From a virus: DNA of 29,748 nt. The notes beneath the pieces are model-generated. The model saw nothing but the letters and a program-made list of their open reading frames with translations. It ran no database searches and had not been told where the DNA came from. Position 1 is the stretch's first letter, and every line of letters starts with the position of its first letter. The DNA lies in the IMG/VR virus record IMGVR_UViG_3300028559_000144, positions 1 through 29,748 of that record; one strand, 5' to 3'. Positions 1-8,897 of the stretch are shown piece by piece. The translations under genes were made by a program, and so were the position numbers.

Positions 1-953
1 CCAATGTCTACGAGGAACTTAATTCTACTTCTGCTTGCGTCTCGACAAAGTTTACGGAAGATGAAAGTGGCTACATTACGGTTGCAAACGACTATCGCAC
101 AATTGGTATCGTTAAGGACCCACTATATACTAACGTACTAATTGCTCTGACCGGCACAGTAGGAAACTTCGTCAGTGGCGAGCCGGTATATAGTTACACT
201 TCAGATGTGTTAGCCGGAACTGTTGCAATTACAACAGGAAGCCCAACGGTGACTGGAACAAATACGTTCCTTAATACTTCGTTCAAAGCTGGAGATCAGA
301 TTCTACTTACTAACGGGCTTAGTAATCAACTGGCTACTGTCGCCGGAACATCAAGCAATGTTTCATTGACTATTTCGTCAAACGCCATTTTCACCGCATC
401 TGGCCTTAAATGTGTGAAGCCATACTTAGAGCTAGCTGGAGAAGTGACTGGTGTTACCGGTGGTCTTACTCTGACCGATGTTCGCGGAACAAATGTGAGA
501 GCAAATAATCTCATTATCGGCGGTCTTTCTTATGCCACTTCCACAATAAACAGCGCCGCTCCACAACCTATTTCGATTAATGGTACTACTATAGTGAATT
601 TTAGCACATTTAACCAACTTACTAAATTTATTGGTTCTCAGACCGTTGGGGCATTTGTAGCCGATGAACTTGTAAGACAGGTAAATGCTCTACCAGCGGC
701 AGAACCATCCGCTCGAGTACACTCATTTGTAGAGAATGGTGTAAACGATGAACTATATCTTACTAATGTAAAGAATATATTTGAAGAAACTCAAAACATC
801 GTTAGTGATAGTGGTGCTGTATTCACCCTTTCCGATAAGACTCCGGGTGATCTGGTAAAAGACTCAGGTGATATTTTCTACATTGAAAATGTAAATCCCA
901 TTACTAGAGAAAGCAATAAATCTGAAACGGTGAAGCTCATACTTGAATTCTAA
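1..953 (+). CDS. 8: gp8-like baseplate wedge subunit, C-terminal part (5' truncated by window edge)
   Basis: The reading frame is open from the left edge (first full codon at base 3), so the start lies outside the window. The protein is assigned to the T4 gp8 family, a structural wedge protein of the tail baseplate. Two conserved stretches support this. One is YRTIGIVKDPL near the start, which matches the T4 gp8 segment FRQISIITNPL. The other is the C-terminus, DLVKDSGDIFYIENVNPI followed by a charged segment ending in LILEF, which matches T4 gp8 DLMRHSGEMIYMENRPPI and its hydrophobic end. In T4 these two stretches lie close together; here about 200 residues separate them, including a Thr/Ser/Asn-rich module (bases about 213-417) that recurs in the next two large genes. 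The family call rests on remembered motif similarity, not a search. A GTG at 207 is internal, not a start. Confidence 0.72.
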   Translation, partial: NVYEELNSTSACVSTKFTEDESGYITVANDYRTIGIVKDPLYTNVLIALTGTVGNFVSGEPVYSYTSDVLAGTVAITTGSPTVTGTNTFLNTSFKAGDQILLTNGLSNQLATVAGTSSNVSLTISSNAIFTASGLKCVKPYLELAGEVTGVTGGLTLTDVRGTNVRANNLIIGGLSYATSTINSAAPQPISINGTTIVNFSTFNQLTKFIGSQTVGAFVADELVRQVNALPAAEPSARVHSFVENGVNDELYLTNVKNIFEETQNIVSDSGAVFTLSDKTPGDLVKDSGDIFYIENVNPITRESNKSETVKLILEF

Positions 954-1006
954 TATCCAACCAGGCATTAGCCGCAACTGATAAACTTCTTTTGTTCCGC
1001 TTCGCG

Positions 1007-1056
1007 TTGGAAGACAAGCTTCCAAAACTACTGGTTTTGTTTCTTTTGTTTCTTTA
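1007..1056 (+). terminator. possible factor-independent terminator after the gp8-like gene
   Basis: Two overlapping weak hairpins are visible. TTGGAAG (1007-1013) can pair with CTTCCAA (1019-1025), and CAAAAC (1023-1028) can pair with GTTTTG (1034-1039). The second is followed by a T-rich run to 1056. The position between the end of the gp8-like gene and the late promoter at 1140 suits a terminator. The stems are short and AT-rich, so the call is weak. I saw no gene in the rest of the 954-1179 gap. Confidence 0.3.
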
Positions 1057-1139
1057 TGAAGGATTACATATCCATTATAACGTGTTTCTAGTTCAATGTC
1101 AACAAAATAATGCAGTATGGCAAAATCTTTTTAGCCTGA

Positions 1140-1147
1140 TATAAATA
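1140..1147 (+). promoter_or_regulatory. T4-type late promoter (TATAAATA) for the DUF4815 gene
   Basis: This is an exact TATAAATA octamer, the -10 element of T4 late promoters recognised through the gp55 sigma and gp33/gp45 co-activators. It ends 32 bases before the ATG at 1180 and lies in the only sizeable non-coding gap of the left part. A GGAG Shine-Dalgarno sequence (1165-1168) lies between it and the start. Confidence 0.75.
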
Positions 1148-1179
1148 GAACAAACGACGAATTTGGAGTACTATACTAA

Positions 1180-4100
1180 ATGCCAATTCAAACTGATCTA
1201 AGCATCTCTCCCTATTTCGATGACTTTTCGGCAGAGAAAGACTATTATAAGATTTTATTCCGCCCAGATGTTGCGGTCCAAGTTCGCGAGCTAAATCAAC
1301 TACAGACGATGCTTCAGAAGCAGGTCGAGCGATTTGGGGATAACATTTTTCGGCGCGGCACCATCATCGATGGCTGCGATATTAAGTTCTATGATATTTT
1401 TCCTTATGTAAAGATCAAGGATAACGAAGCCGCCGGAGCTCCAGCTAACCCAGCACAGTATCGCGGATACTATGTTCGGAACTCTGCTAATATTGCTCCT
1501 CTAATTGCATCTATTACCACTACAGTCGATGGCTTTGAGTCGCGGGCCCCAGACCTTAACACTTTATATCTTCGTTACATCAATTCAGGCTATGCAAACG
1601 TAGCAAATGTAAGAACCGAACAGCTGGTCTTTTCCGCGGATGAAACTCTTACTGTATACAACCCGTCCGACGTAATCGAAAAGATTATCTCGTTCAACGA
1701 CTCCACTGGGTTTGCTAACACGGATGAGGTGGTTATTCTACCATCACTTGCGCTTCAGAATTCATCCGGTGGTACTTTCTTTGCAAATGGCTTCTTTGTA
1801 GGAGACGAGCTTCGTTCCGCAACCGCCAATGTGAAGATTGTAACGGTAGATACTACCACTAATACTCAGGTGCTCATTCTAAGAGTTAAACCTCTAACGT
1901 CTGACCTTCAGTCCGGCAATACGGCCAAATGGGCTATCACTACCAATACAAATGTTCAGACTGCAAACGCAGCTCCCTCATCTATTGCTAACGTAGTCTC
2001 CATTCTTGGCTCGGGTGCCCAGGCAAGTCTTAAGACTGGCAATTTCGGCGAAGTGGATATCATTTCAGTAACGGGCAAGGGGTCTGGCTATATATCACTG
2101 CCCACTGTCTCTATCAAGACCTCAACTGCCAACACGCAACAAATTGAATCCGCTAACCTGGTCGCTCAATCTTTCCTAACTCAGATCGTAGTGTCTAACA
2201 CCAGCACCGTTCCTATTGGCACTGGATATGCTATGTCGGTAGGCGAAGGAGTTGTATATCAGAAAGGTTTCTTTGCTCGTGTTGCGCCACAGCTTGTTGT
2301 GGTAGAAAAATATGCAAATACTCCAGACGCGCTATCAGTTGGTTTTACAACCACGGAAACAATTGTCAACAGTCAACAAGATCAAGACCTGCTTGATAAC
2401 GTAACCGGCGCTCCGAACGCAACCGCACCAGGTGCAAACCGACTTAAGCTAACTCCTATGCTTACGGTCAAGGATAAAACTGCTGCGGATTCAGACTCAG
2501 AGTTCATGTCAATCGCAGAGTTTCGTGCCGGGGCTCCCTATAAGCAAAACAGACAGACCGTCTATAATGTTATCGGCAATGAGATGGCTCGGAGAACATT
2601 CGAGGAATCTGGTAACTATGTTATCGACCAATTCCAACTGAACACCAAGTCTCCAGTTAACTTTGGAGTGGAGGCTACCCGTTTTGATATTGTGGTAGAC
2701 CCAGGTGTAGCCCTAATCAATGGCAACCGAGTTGCAACAGAGCGCAACTATCAACTAGCAATCGACAAGGGGACTGATACAGTAGTAGCAAATAATGCTA
2801 CCATCTCTCTTAACTATGGCAATTATATTCGTGTGAACCAGTTTGGTGGTGTTCTTGACTTTGCCTCCGGTTCGCTTGTAAACCTATATGGCATTGCTGC
2901 AAACTATATTTCATCTACCCCTGGGCAAACACCAAGTGCCGCCGGTCTAGGGCCAACACTCGGCACCGCTCGAGTTAGAGCAATGGTACATGAAACTGGA
3001 ACTCCTGGTATTGGTGCTGCTGTATACCGCATATATCTATTTGATGTGAAACTTACCGATGGATCTAATTTCTCTAATGTAAGATCTATTTTCTATACTG
3101 ACGGCGGTTCAAAGCAGGCTGTTGCCGACCTTGTTCTAGTAGACGGCAATGGTGTACTAATCGACAATAATCGTACTGCGCTACTTTACTTTGCAGGATC
3201 GCCTGCGGTTAAGGGAATCGATAACGTATCATACGAATACAGAACAAGCAATACGCAATCGCTGCTTGCAAACGGCACCATTACACTCTCAACCACCTCC
3301 CCCGACGTGTTGCCTTACACCGGGCTTCTCTCTAGTGATCAAGAGCGCCAAATACTTGTAATTCCTACCGCGAATGTTCGCTTGGCGGCAAATGCTGCAG
3401 GTTCAGTAACCACGCTTACTACTAGCAATACCGTTACTGGGGTAAGTACTTCTTTCTTAACTTACTACGTTGCCGGCGACTTTATCCGGATTGCAAACTC
3501 TACAGTTAATACGGTGTCACAAATCTCGTCAATCGCTAACAGCACCAGTCTAACATTAACCGCCAATGCCGCCACCGCGTTCACAGGTGCTAATACTACC
3601 CTGCAAATGCCAATGAATGTGCCTCTTTCACTTGAACGGGCATCACGAAGCGTTACTGTTACCACTGCTAACTCTACTACCATGAACATGGTGATTGACC
3701 TTGGTGCGTCGGTTAATGCCATCACATCAGTTTCAGTGTCTCATAATGTAAAATCCACAGCCACTCAAGCTCAAGCCAAGACCGTAAACAGAAATCGATA
3801 TGCTCGTATTCTTACTTCAAACGCGACTAGTCTAGACGCAGGACCTTGGGCCCTAGGTGTATCAGATGTATTCCGACTCAAGAAAGTCTACAGCGCCAAC
3901 AGTGCATCACAAGTGGTGAGCATCAATGCACTAACTGCGGTCAATAGCTCATCTGATTTTATCACTGTCACAAACAATCCATTTTCAAATGGCGACTCAG
4001 TTACATATTCTAACACCGGCGGCACTGGGGCCATCGGCGGCCTTACTAACTCTACTTCTTACTTTGTAATTGATGCAAATACTTCAGGCTTTGCTCTGTC

Positions 4101-6522
4101 AACATCAAGTGGCGGTGCTAAGATTGATATCACCGCCAACTCTAGCACAACACACACCTTCACTGGTCGTCCTATTCACTTTACTCCTACTACATATGGC
4201 GTGTCAGACGTAACAAAGAATTACTATATTGACCACAACCAAACTGAAGATTATTACGGTACATCTTATCTGTATGTAAAACCCAACGCGACCAATAAAC
4301 CTACTATTACTCAGGGGCTTCTTGTTCAATATGATGTATTTACGGTTGCGGCCGAGGGTCTCAAGACAATTAGTTCATACACCATCAATGACGGACTTAC
4401 TCTTGCTGTATCCAATACAAGCATTAATACTATGGAAATCCCAGAAGTCTATGGTACGAAGGGAACATATTACGATCTTCGTGACCACTTTGACTTCCGA
4501 CCGGTTTCTGCTAATACTGTAGCCCTTATTGCGGTGGCAAACTCATCGGTTCCTATCAACCCAGCTGAGCCATCCAATGCTAATAGATTCAGTGGTTCCA
4601 ACAAGCTATATCCCGCGCCAGACACAAATCTGTCCGCCGATATTGAGTACTATCAGGGGCGCGCCGACCGAGTCATTATTAATGATCAAGGTGAGTTCAA
4701 GATAATGCGCGGAACTCCAGGGTCACCTGTTGCTCCTACTAAGCCCGATAATGCACTTACTGTCAACCTGCTTCAGATTCCACCATATCCTTCGCTGCCG
4801 TTTGCACTGTCTGCTTCAATGGCGGACTTTGTAGATACTTCAATTGCCAACGAGCGGTTTACTAATAAGCGTGGTTCAGTCTATAAGGTGCAAACTCCAA
4901 TCGATTCGAACCAAAGGGCCCGACTACAGCCTCGCGGTTATACCATGGTGGATATTGGCGCACTTGATCGCAGAATCAATGCCCTAGAATATTATGTGTC
5001 GTTTACCCTGGTTGAGGTACTAGCTCAGCGCCGGGTGATTCCAAGTTCTACTGACACATCGGTTGATCGCTTTAAGTTCGGGCTGTTTGTTGACGGCTTC
5101 CAGGATGAAAAGTATAGTGATAAGCGCAACCCAGGCTATTCCGCTGCCATCATCAATGGTTACCTATCCGCCTCAGTAGAAGAACTTAATCTGCCTGCTG
5201 AACTAGACTCCGCTGATCCACTGCAGCTTCCTTATGACGAACTTGTCTTTATCTCACAGACCACATGTACCAATGGCCCTGCTCGTGCCGCCAATACTAC
5301 TGTCTTTGTCGGCAATACCACGGTTACAAGTAACACCACCACTCAAGTAACTCAGATTACAACATCTGTTGACATTACTAATAGAACCACTAACCGATCA
5401 AATACGGCGCCTTATGTCTACGAGGACTGGGCATTTAAGCTAAGTTCACTCTCAGGTCCAGCAGAACTATACATGAACTGCTTCGATAACAACACCGCAT
5501 TGGAAGTTCTGCAAAGCACTACCGAGGATGGAACTTTTGCTGTTATCTACAATACGGCATCTGGCGGACCGGTCAGAGCTGTTACCGTTGCTGAAAGTAG
5601 ACCTACTGGTCGGGCGTATCGCATCGGCGGGCGTAGAACACTACAAGATCTAGGTCAGCTCCACATTGCCGGTTACGGCCCAGGTGGTGGCTTTATCAGC
5701 GATTCCTATGTTATTCCATGGACTCACAACCCCGCCGGAGGTCAGTTTTATAAGATTCGCGTCTACAAGGGCCTGCGTGGGGTAGACCGAGGTGCGGATG
5801 CTCCGCTTGGTACTTACTCATTCCGTCTATATTACCCAACTGATGCGGCTGTTGCCGAACCAAGAGTTATCGGACCTGATTATGATGTGTCCACCTGGTT
5901 CGATGGTATCATATACAACGGAGTTGTGCTACCGTATAATCTTATCTCTCAGCCAAGTAGATCAGTTCGGTATATAGCAAACGACGTCTATCGCTACATT
6001 ACTGGCTCTGGGCAAAGAGGCGCTGAAGGTTATACAAGCCTGCAGCAGAGATTTACCGTCAGTATTACTGGACTTAAGCCTAGCACTACTCATATTATTC
6101 GCATGGACGGAATTGATATTACATCAAAGACTCAAGCAGGAGCTAATGCAATTGGTGCGCCACTTGTGACTGCGCCCGACGGGACTCTGGTATTTGATCT
6201 ATTCTTCTATCCTGACATCAATAACCCAACCTCTGAAGCTCAACTAGCTGCACAGATTGCAAGTACTCCAGTCGGAGACCGAGAGTTTACTGTTACGAAC
6301 TCAGATGGTTCCTCTACTTCTACTGGGCGTCTCACAATTGCTGGCTGGGTTAGACAAGAGATCAATACTCCTCCGGTGCAACCCGAACTCCCTGTAATCA
6401 CCTCACCGACTGGTATATATATTGATACCCCGACTGTAACATCAGTTGGTGATACCTCATTCCGATGGGATGGAACTATTGGTGGCGGCCCTGTTCGATC
6501 CGATTCTGTTAACGAATTTTAA
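1180..6522 (+). CDS. DUF4815-type giant virion structural protein (baseplate/fibre-associated)
   Basis: This 1780-aa protein begins LSISPYFDDFSAEKDYYKIL, followed by RPDVAVQVRELNQLQTMLQ and ERFGDNIFRRGTIIDG. That is the characteristic N-terminus of DUF4815 proteins encoded in the late region of aquatic T4-like phages. No enzymatic motif is visible. The middle is Thr/Ser/Asn-rich beta-type sequence with two recognisable modules. The first is a VTG-x-ST-x-F ... GD-x-I module (bases about 3379-3612) shared with the neighbouring genes. The second is a GDSVTYSNTGG ... HTF module (about 3952-4167) often seen in phage adhesins. The C-terminal ~150 residues look Ig-like (RFTVSITGLKPSTTHIIRMD). The role is probably a large baseplate-periphery or fibre-attachment protein, inferred from position after gp8. 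The ATG has GGAG upstream and its own late promoter. Confidence 0.8.
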   Translation: MPIQTDLSISPYFDDFSAEKDYYKILFRPDVAVQVRELNQLQTMLQKQVERFGDNIFRRGTIIDGCDIKFYDIFPYVKIKDNEAAGAPANPAQYRGYYVRNSANIAPLIASITTTVDGFESRAPDLNTLYLRYINSGYANVANVRTEQLVFSADETLTVYNPSDVIEKIISFNDSTGFANTDEVVILPSLALQNSSGGTFFANGFFVGDELRSATANVKIVTVDTTTNTQVLILRVKPLTSDLQSGNTAKWAITTNTNVQTANAAPSSIANVVSILGSGAQASLKTGNFGEVDIISVTGKGSGYISLPTVSIKTSTANTQQIESANLVAQSFLTQIVVSNTSTVPIGTGYAMSVGEGVVYQKGFFARVAPQLVVVEKYANTPDALSVGFTTTETIVNSQQDQDLLDNVTGAPNATAPGANRLKLTPMLTVKDKTAADSDSEFMSIAEFRAGAPYKQNRQTVYNVIGNEMARRTFEESGNYVIDQFQLNTKSPVNFGVEATRFDIVVDPGVALINGNRVATERNYQLAIDKGTDTVVANNATISLNYGNYIRVNQFGGVLDFASGSLVNLYGIAANYISSTPGQTPSAAGLGPTLGTARVRAMVHETGTPGIGAAVYRIYLFDVKLTDGSNFSNVRSIFYTDGGSKQAVADLVLVDGNGVLIDNNRTALLYFAGSPAVKGIDNVSYEYRTSNTQSLLANGTITLSTTSPDVLPYTGLLSSDQERQILVIPTANVRLAANAAGSVTTLTTSNTVTGVSTSFLTYYVAGDFIRIANSTVNTVSQISSIANSTSLTLTANAATAFTGANTTLQMPMNVPLSLERASRSVTVTTANSTTMNMVIDLGASVNAITSVSVSHNVKSTATQAQAKTVNRNRYARILTSNATSLDAGPWALGVSDVFRLKKVYSANSASQVVSINALTAVNSSSDFITVTNNPFSNGDSVTYSNTGGTGAIGGLTNSTSYFVIDANTSGFALSTSSGGAKIDITANSSTTHTFTGRPIHFTPTTYGVSDVTKNYYIDHNQTEDYYGTSYLYVKPNATNKPTITQGLLVQYDVFTVAAEGLKTISSYTINDGLTLAVSNTSINTMEIPEVYGTKGTYYDLRDHFDFRPVSANTVALIAVANSSVPINPAEPSNANRFSGSNKLYPAPDTNLSADIEYYQGRADRVIINDQGEFKIMRGTPGSPVAPTKPDNALTVNLLQIPPYPSLPFALSASMADFVDTSIANERFTNKRGSVYKVQTPIDSNQRARLQPRGYTMVDIGALDRRINALEYYVSFTLVEVLAQRRVIPSSTDTSVDRFKFGLFVDGFQDEKYSDKRNPGYSAAIINGYLSASVEELNLPAELDSADPLQLPYDELVFISQTTCTNGPARAANTTVFVGNTTVTSNTTTQVTQITTSVDITNRTTNRSNTAPYVYEDWAFKLSSLSGPAELYMNCFDNNTALEVLQSTTEDGTFAVIYNTASGGPVRAVTVAESRPTGRAYRIGGRRTLQDLGQLHIAGYGPGGGFISDSYVIPWTHNPAGGQFYKIRVYKGLRGVDRGADAPLGTYSFRLYYPTDAAVAEPRVIGPDYDVSTWFDGIIYNGVVLPYNLISQPSRSVRYIANDVYRYITGSGQRGAEGYTSLQQRFTVSITGLKPSTTHIIRMDGIDITSKTQAGANAIGAPLVTAPDGTLVFDLFFYPDINNPTSEAQLAAQIASTPVGDREFTVTNSDGSSTSTGRLTIAGWVRQEINTPPVQPELPVITSPTGIYIDTPTVTSVGDTSFRWDGTIGGGPVRSDSVNEF

Positions 6523-6540
6523 TCTTAGGTAATAAAACAC

Positions 6541-8700
6541 ATGGCTTCATCTACTCAACCGCATCTTGAAGTTTGTTATACAGTACCTCAGTATAACTAT
6601 ATTCAAACTTTCTATGCCGATCCAGAGATCGTCAATAAAGCCAGTGCGGTTTCTCTTACCTCATTGGACTTGTTCTTCAAGTCTAAGCCAAGTACCGTGA
6701 ATAACATTTCAGGATCGACCGCCCCCGGCGTTCTTGTATCTATCTGTGCGGTTGAAAATGATACTCCTATTCTTTCAAAGACAATTAGTGCTTCTCTAGT
6801 AAAAGTTGAACACAAGGGCGTATACGTTTTTGATGATGCATCAGTGCCCACGTCATTTGTTTTTAATAAGCCTCTTCGTTTGCCAACTGGACAAACCTAT
6901 GGTATTATTGTGACATTTGAAGATTCGGGCTATGAACTGTGGACTAATAAGCAAGGTGATGCAATCCTTGGAACTAATACTCCGTCTCCTGGGTCAAATC
7001 TTATTCGAGACGGCAAGCTTTACATGTCTAACAACTCGGATATCTTTAGATCACTTTCTGATGTTGATCTTAAGTTTGCACTTAGAGTAGCAAGATATAC
7101 TGCCAACAGTGTTACCAGAGACCTACTCAATAAGGACTATGAATTCCTTACCATTAATAGCCAAACCGGAATCTTTATTCCAGGCGAGCTAGTGCATGGA
7201 ACTGTAGCCAACTCTGCTGGTACCATTTCTGTAAATGCTGGCAATAATGAAATTGTAGGAACCGGCACCACATTCACTTCACTTGGAGTCGGTCAGTATA
7301 TCACTGCAGTTTCAAATACCACTCACTTCCAGGCGCTACGGATTGACAACGTCTCAAATACCACTCATCTGACCGTGGATACGGTGCCTATGTTCTCTAA
7401 CACTACCTGCAACTATCAAATCGCTCCTACCGGCAGAGTTTATCATAAAAATGAACTTAATGATGTGATGTATCTAGTGGATTCTTCCGCCAACTCTACC
7501 GTGCTATTTGCTCCCAATCAGATCATTCAAGGCTCTCTATCAAAAGCCAGAGCAACCATTACCTCACTTGATATCATCAATGTCGATAGAATTAACTACA
7601 AGCCTACAGTTCGCACTCCAGCTGACGGCAGAGTTAGTTCATCATTCGCGTTTGCATATACACCAGATGGTGGCACCAATTATGTTTATAGTCAATCCAA
7701 TGCAGAGACCGTGAACTTTAATCTGGATACTATTCAGGACATTAAAGACTATGATGCTAAACTTCTGTCTCGATCACTAGAGCTTACCCATAACGGACTT
7801 TATTCAAACTCTACTACCGGGGTATACAGAAAGAGTGCCAGGTTTATTAATACTCTGTCTGTTACTCAGACGGGCACCAATATCTATAACTCACCTTCAA
7901 TCGATGTAGGCGAGCTTGCGGTCCTGGTCTACAACAATCGAATTTCAAATGCTTATCTAACGGTTGATGCAAATTCAATCCCAATCGATTCTGAAACTCG
8001 TCCTGTGGGCGGGTTGGCTTTGGCTAGGCACATTTCAAGCAAGGTTACCTTCGGGGTAAATAAGTTTCCAGAGGACTGCAAGGTCTATATGACTGCATAT
8101 CGTCCGCTTGGCACCGACATTAAAGTTTATGTGCGCCTTCACAACTCAACCGATTCCGATGCAGCCGATGATAAAGCCTGGTCACCGTTAGAATACGTCA
8201 CAAGTTCTGCTCAATATAGTTCGTCAGTAAACGAAAGTGACTTTATTGAGTATGAACTAGGCCTTCCATCGTATCCAGAATCCGCCGTTACTATCCCAGG
8301 GCGCTTTACCAGCCAGAGCGCAAACGCGGTTCTTGTATACACTGGCACGGATGCAAACTCTTATGTAGCTGTAGGTGACGGCATTAAACTATATAACGAA
8401 CTCATCCCTACAAACTACCAGGTTGGCATTATCACCGCGGCAAATACCACCACCATTTCAATTAATGATCCAGTCTCTAACTCCAATGTTATCGGCGCAG
8501 GCTTTAAGATTGATAGACTTAAGCATACAGATATTGCTTTCAATAATGCTCAGAATTCTAACATCGTTAGATACTATAATTCTTCACGCGTAGAGTTTGA
8601 TAAATATGATTCTATGCAGGTCAAAATAGTTCTTCTTTCAGATTTAACCTACAAATCACCAAAGGTGGACCAAATTCAGGTTCTTGGAGTTTCAGCATAA
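6541..8700 (+). CDS. large virion structural protein, unknown exact role
   Basis: This 719-aa protein starts 18 bases after the DUF4815 gene, behind a TAGG-type Shine-Dalgarno. It has no signal peptide, membrane segment or catalytic motif. The N-terminal ~190 residues look like a beta-rich jelly-roll-type domain (LDLFFKSKP, GVLVSICAVE, LRLPTGQTYGIIV). Residues about 220-300 carry the GTGTTF ... VGQYI module also present in the gp8-like and DUF4815 proteins. A later stretch (about residues 515-580, VYMTAYRPLGTDIKVYVRLH then SDFIEYELGLP) resembles a domain common in marine T4-like phage structural proteins. Tight linkage to the DUF4815 gene suggests the two products assemble together at the baseplate, but this is inference. 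It does not resemble T4 gp9, gp10, gp11 or gp12 as far as I can judge. Confidence 0.7.
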   Translation: MASSTQPHLEVCYTVPQYNYIQTFYADPEIVNKASAVSLTSLDLFFKSKPSTVNNISGSTAPGVLVSICAVENDTPILSKTISASLVKVEHKGVYVFDDASVPTSFVFNKPLRLPTGQTYGIIVTFEDSGYELWTNKQGDAILGTNTPSPGSNLIRDGKLYMSNNSDIFRSLSDVDLKFALRVARYTANSVTRDLLNKDYEFLTINSQTGIFIPGELVHGTVANSAGTISVNAGNNEIVGTGTTFTSLGVGQYITAVSNTTHFQALRIDNVSNTTHLTVDTVPMFSNTTCNYQIAPTGRVYHKNELNDVMYLVDSSANSTVLFAPNQIIQGSLSKARATITSLDIINVDRINYKPTVRTPADGRVSSSFAFAYTPDGGTNYVYSQSNAETVNFNLDTIQDIKDYDAKLLSRSLELTHNGLYSNSTTGVYRKSARFINTLSVTQTGTNIYNSPSIDVGELAVLVYNNRISNAYLTVDANSIPIDSETRPVGGLALARHISSKVTFGVNKFPEDCKVYMTAYRPLGTDIKVYVRLHNSTDSDAADDKAWSPLEYVTSSAQYSSSVNESDFIEYELGLPSYPESAVTIPGRFTSQSANAVLVYTGTDANSYVAVGDGIKLYNELIPTNYQVGIITAANTTTISINDPVSNSNVIGAGFKIDRLKHTDIAFNNAQNSNIVRYYNSSRVEFDKYDSMQVKIVLLSDLTYKSPKVDQIQVLGVSA

Positions 8701-8897
8701 TGCAAACATTCGCTCGCGACTTAAGCACAGGGATCGTTATAAATACAGATGATAGTCACTACCGACAAATTCTAAGTCAACGGGCTAAGTCCAAAGAGTC
8801 CATCAAAGTCCAAGAATCCATTGCCGATCTGCAAAGAGACTTTGCGGAAATTAAACAGCTACTAAGCGCAATCGTAGGCGAGAAAAAATATGGCTAG
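8700..8897 (+). CDS. small coiled-coil protein, unknown function
   Basis: This 65-aa protein has an ATG that overlaps the upstream stop codon by one base (TAATG), and its end overlaps the next gene's start by 8 bases. Such tight packing strongly suggests a real, translationally coupled gene. The N-terminal half is polar (INTDDSHYRQILSQRAKSKE). The C-terminal half, IADLQRDFAEIKQLLSAIV, has heptad-like hydrophobic spacing and is probably a short coiled coil. Small proteins of this type sit before fibre genes in T4-like aquatic phages, so a role in fibre assembly or as a fibre accessory is possible but not shown by the sequence. Confidence 0.7.
   Translation: MQTFARDLSTGIVINTDDSHYRQILSQRAKSKESIKVQESIADLQRDFAEIKQLLSAIVGEKKYG
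8738..8745 (+). promoter_or_regulatory. T4-type late promoter (TATAAATA) inside the 65-aa gene, upstream of the fibre genes
   Basis: This is an exact late-promoter octamer lying within the coding sequence of the small coiled-coil gene, 144 bases before the ATG of the first fibre gene at 8890. It could give the fibre block its own late transcript. Because it is also coding sequence, chance occurrence is possible. Confidence 0.5.

Noticed and set aside
207-209. GTG as the start of the first gene
   Set aside because: The same frame is open to the window edge and carries the conserved YRTIGIVKDPL segment before this codon.
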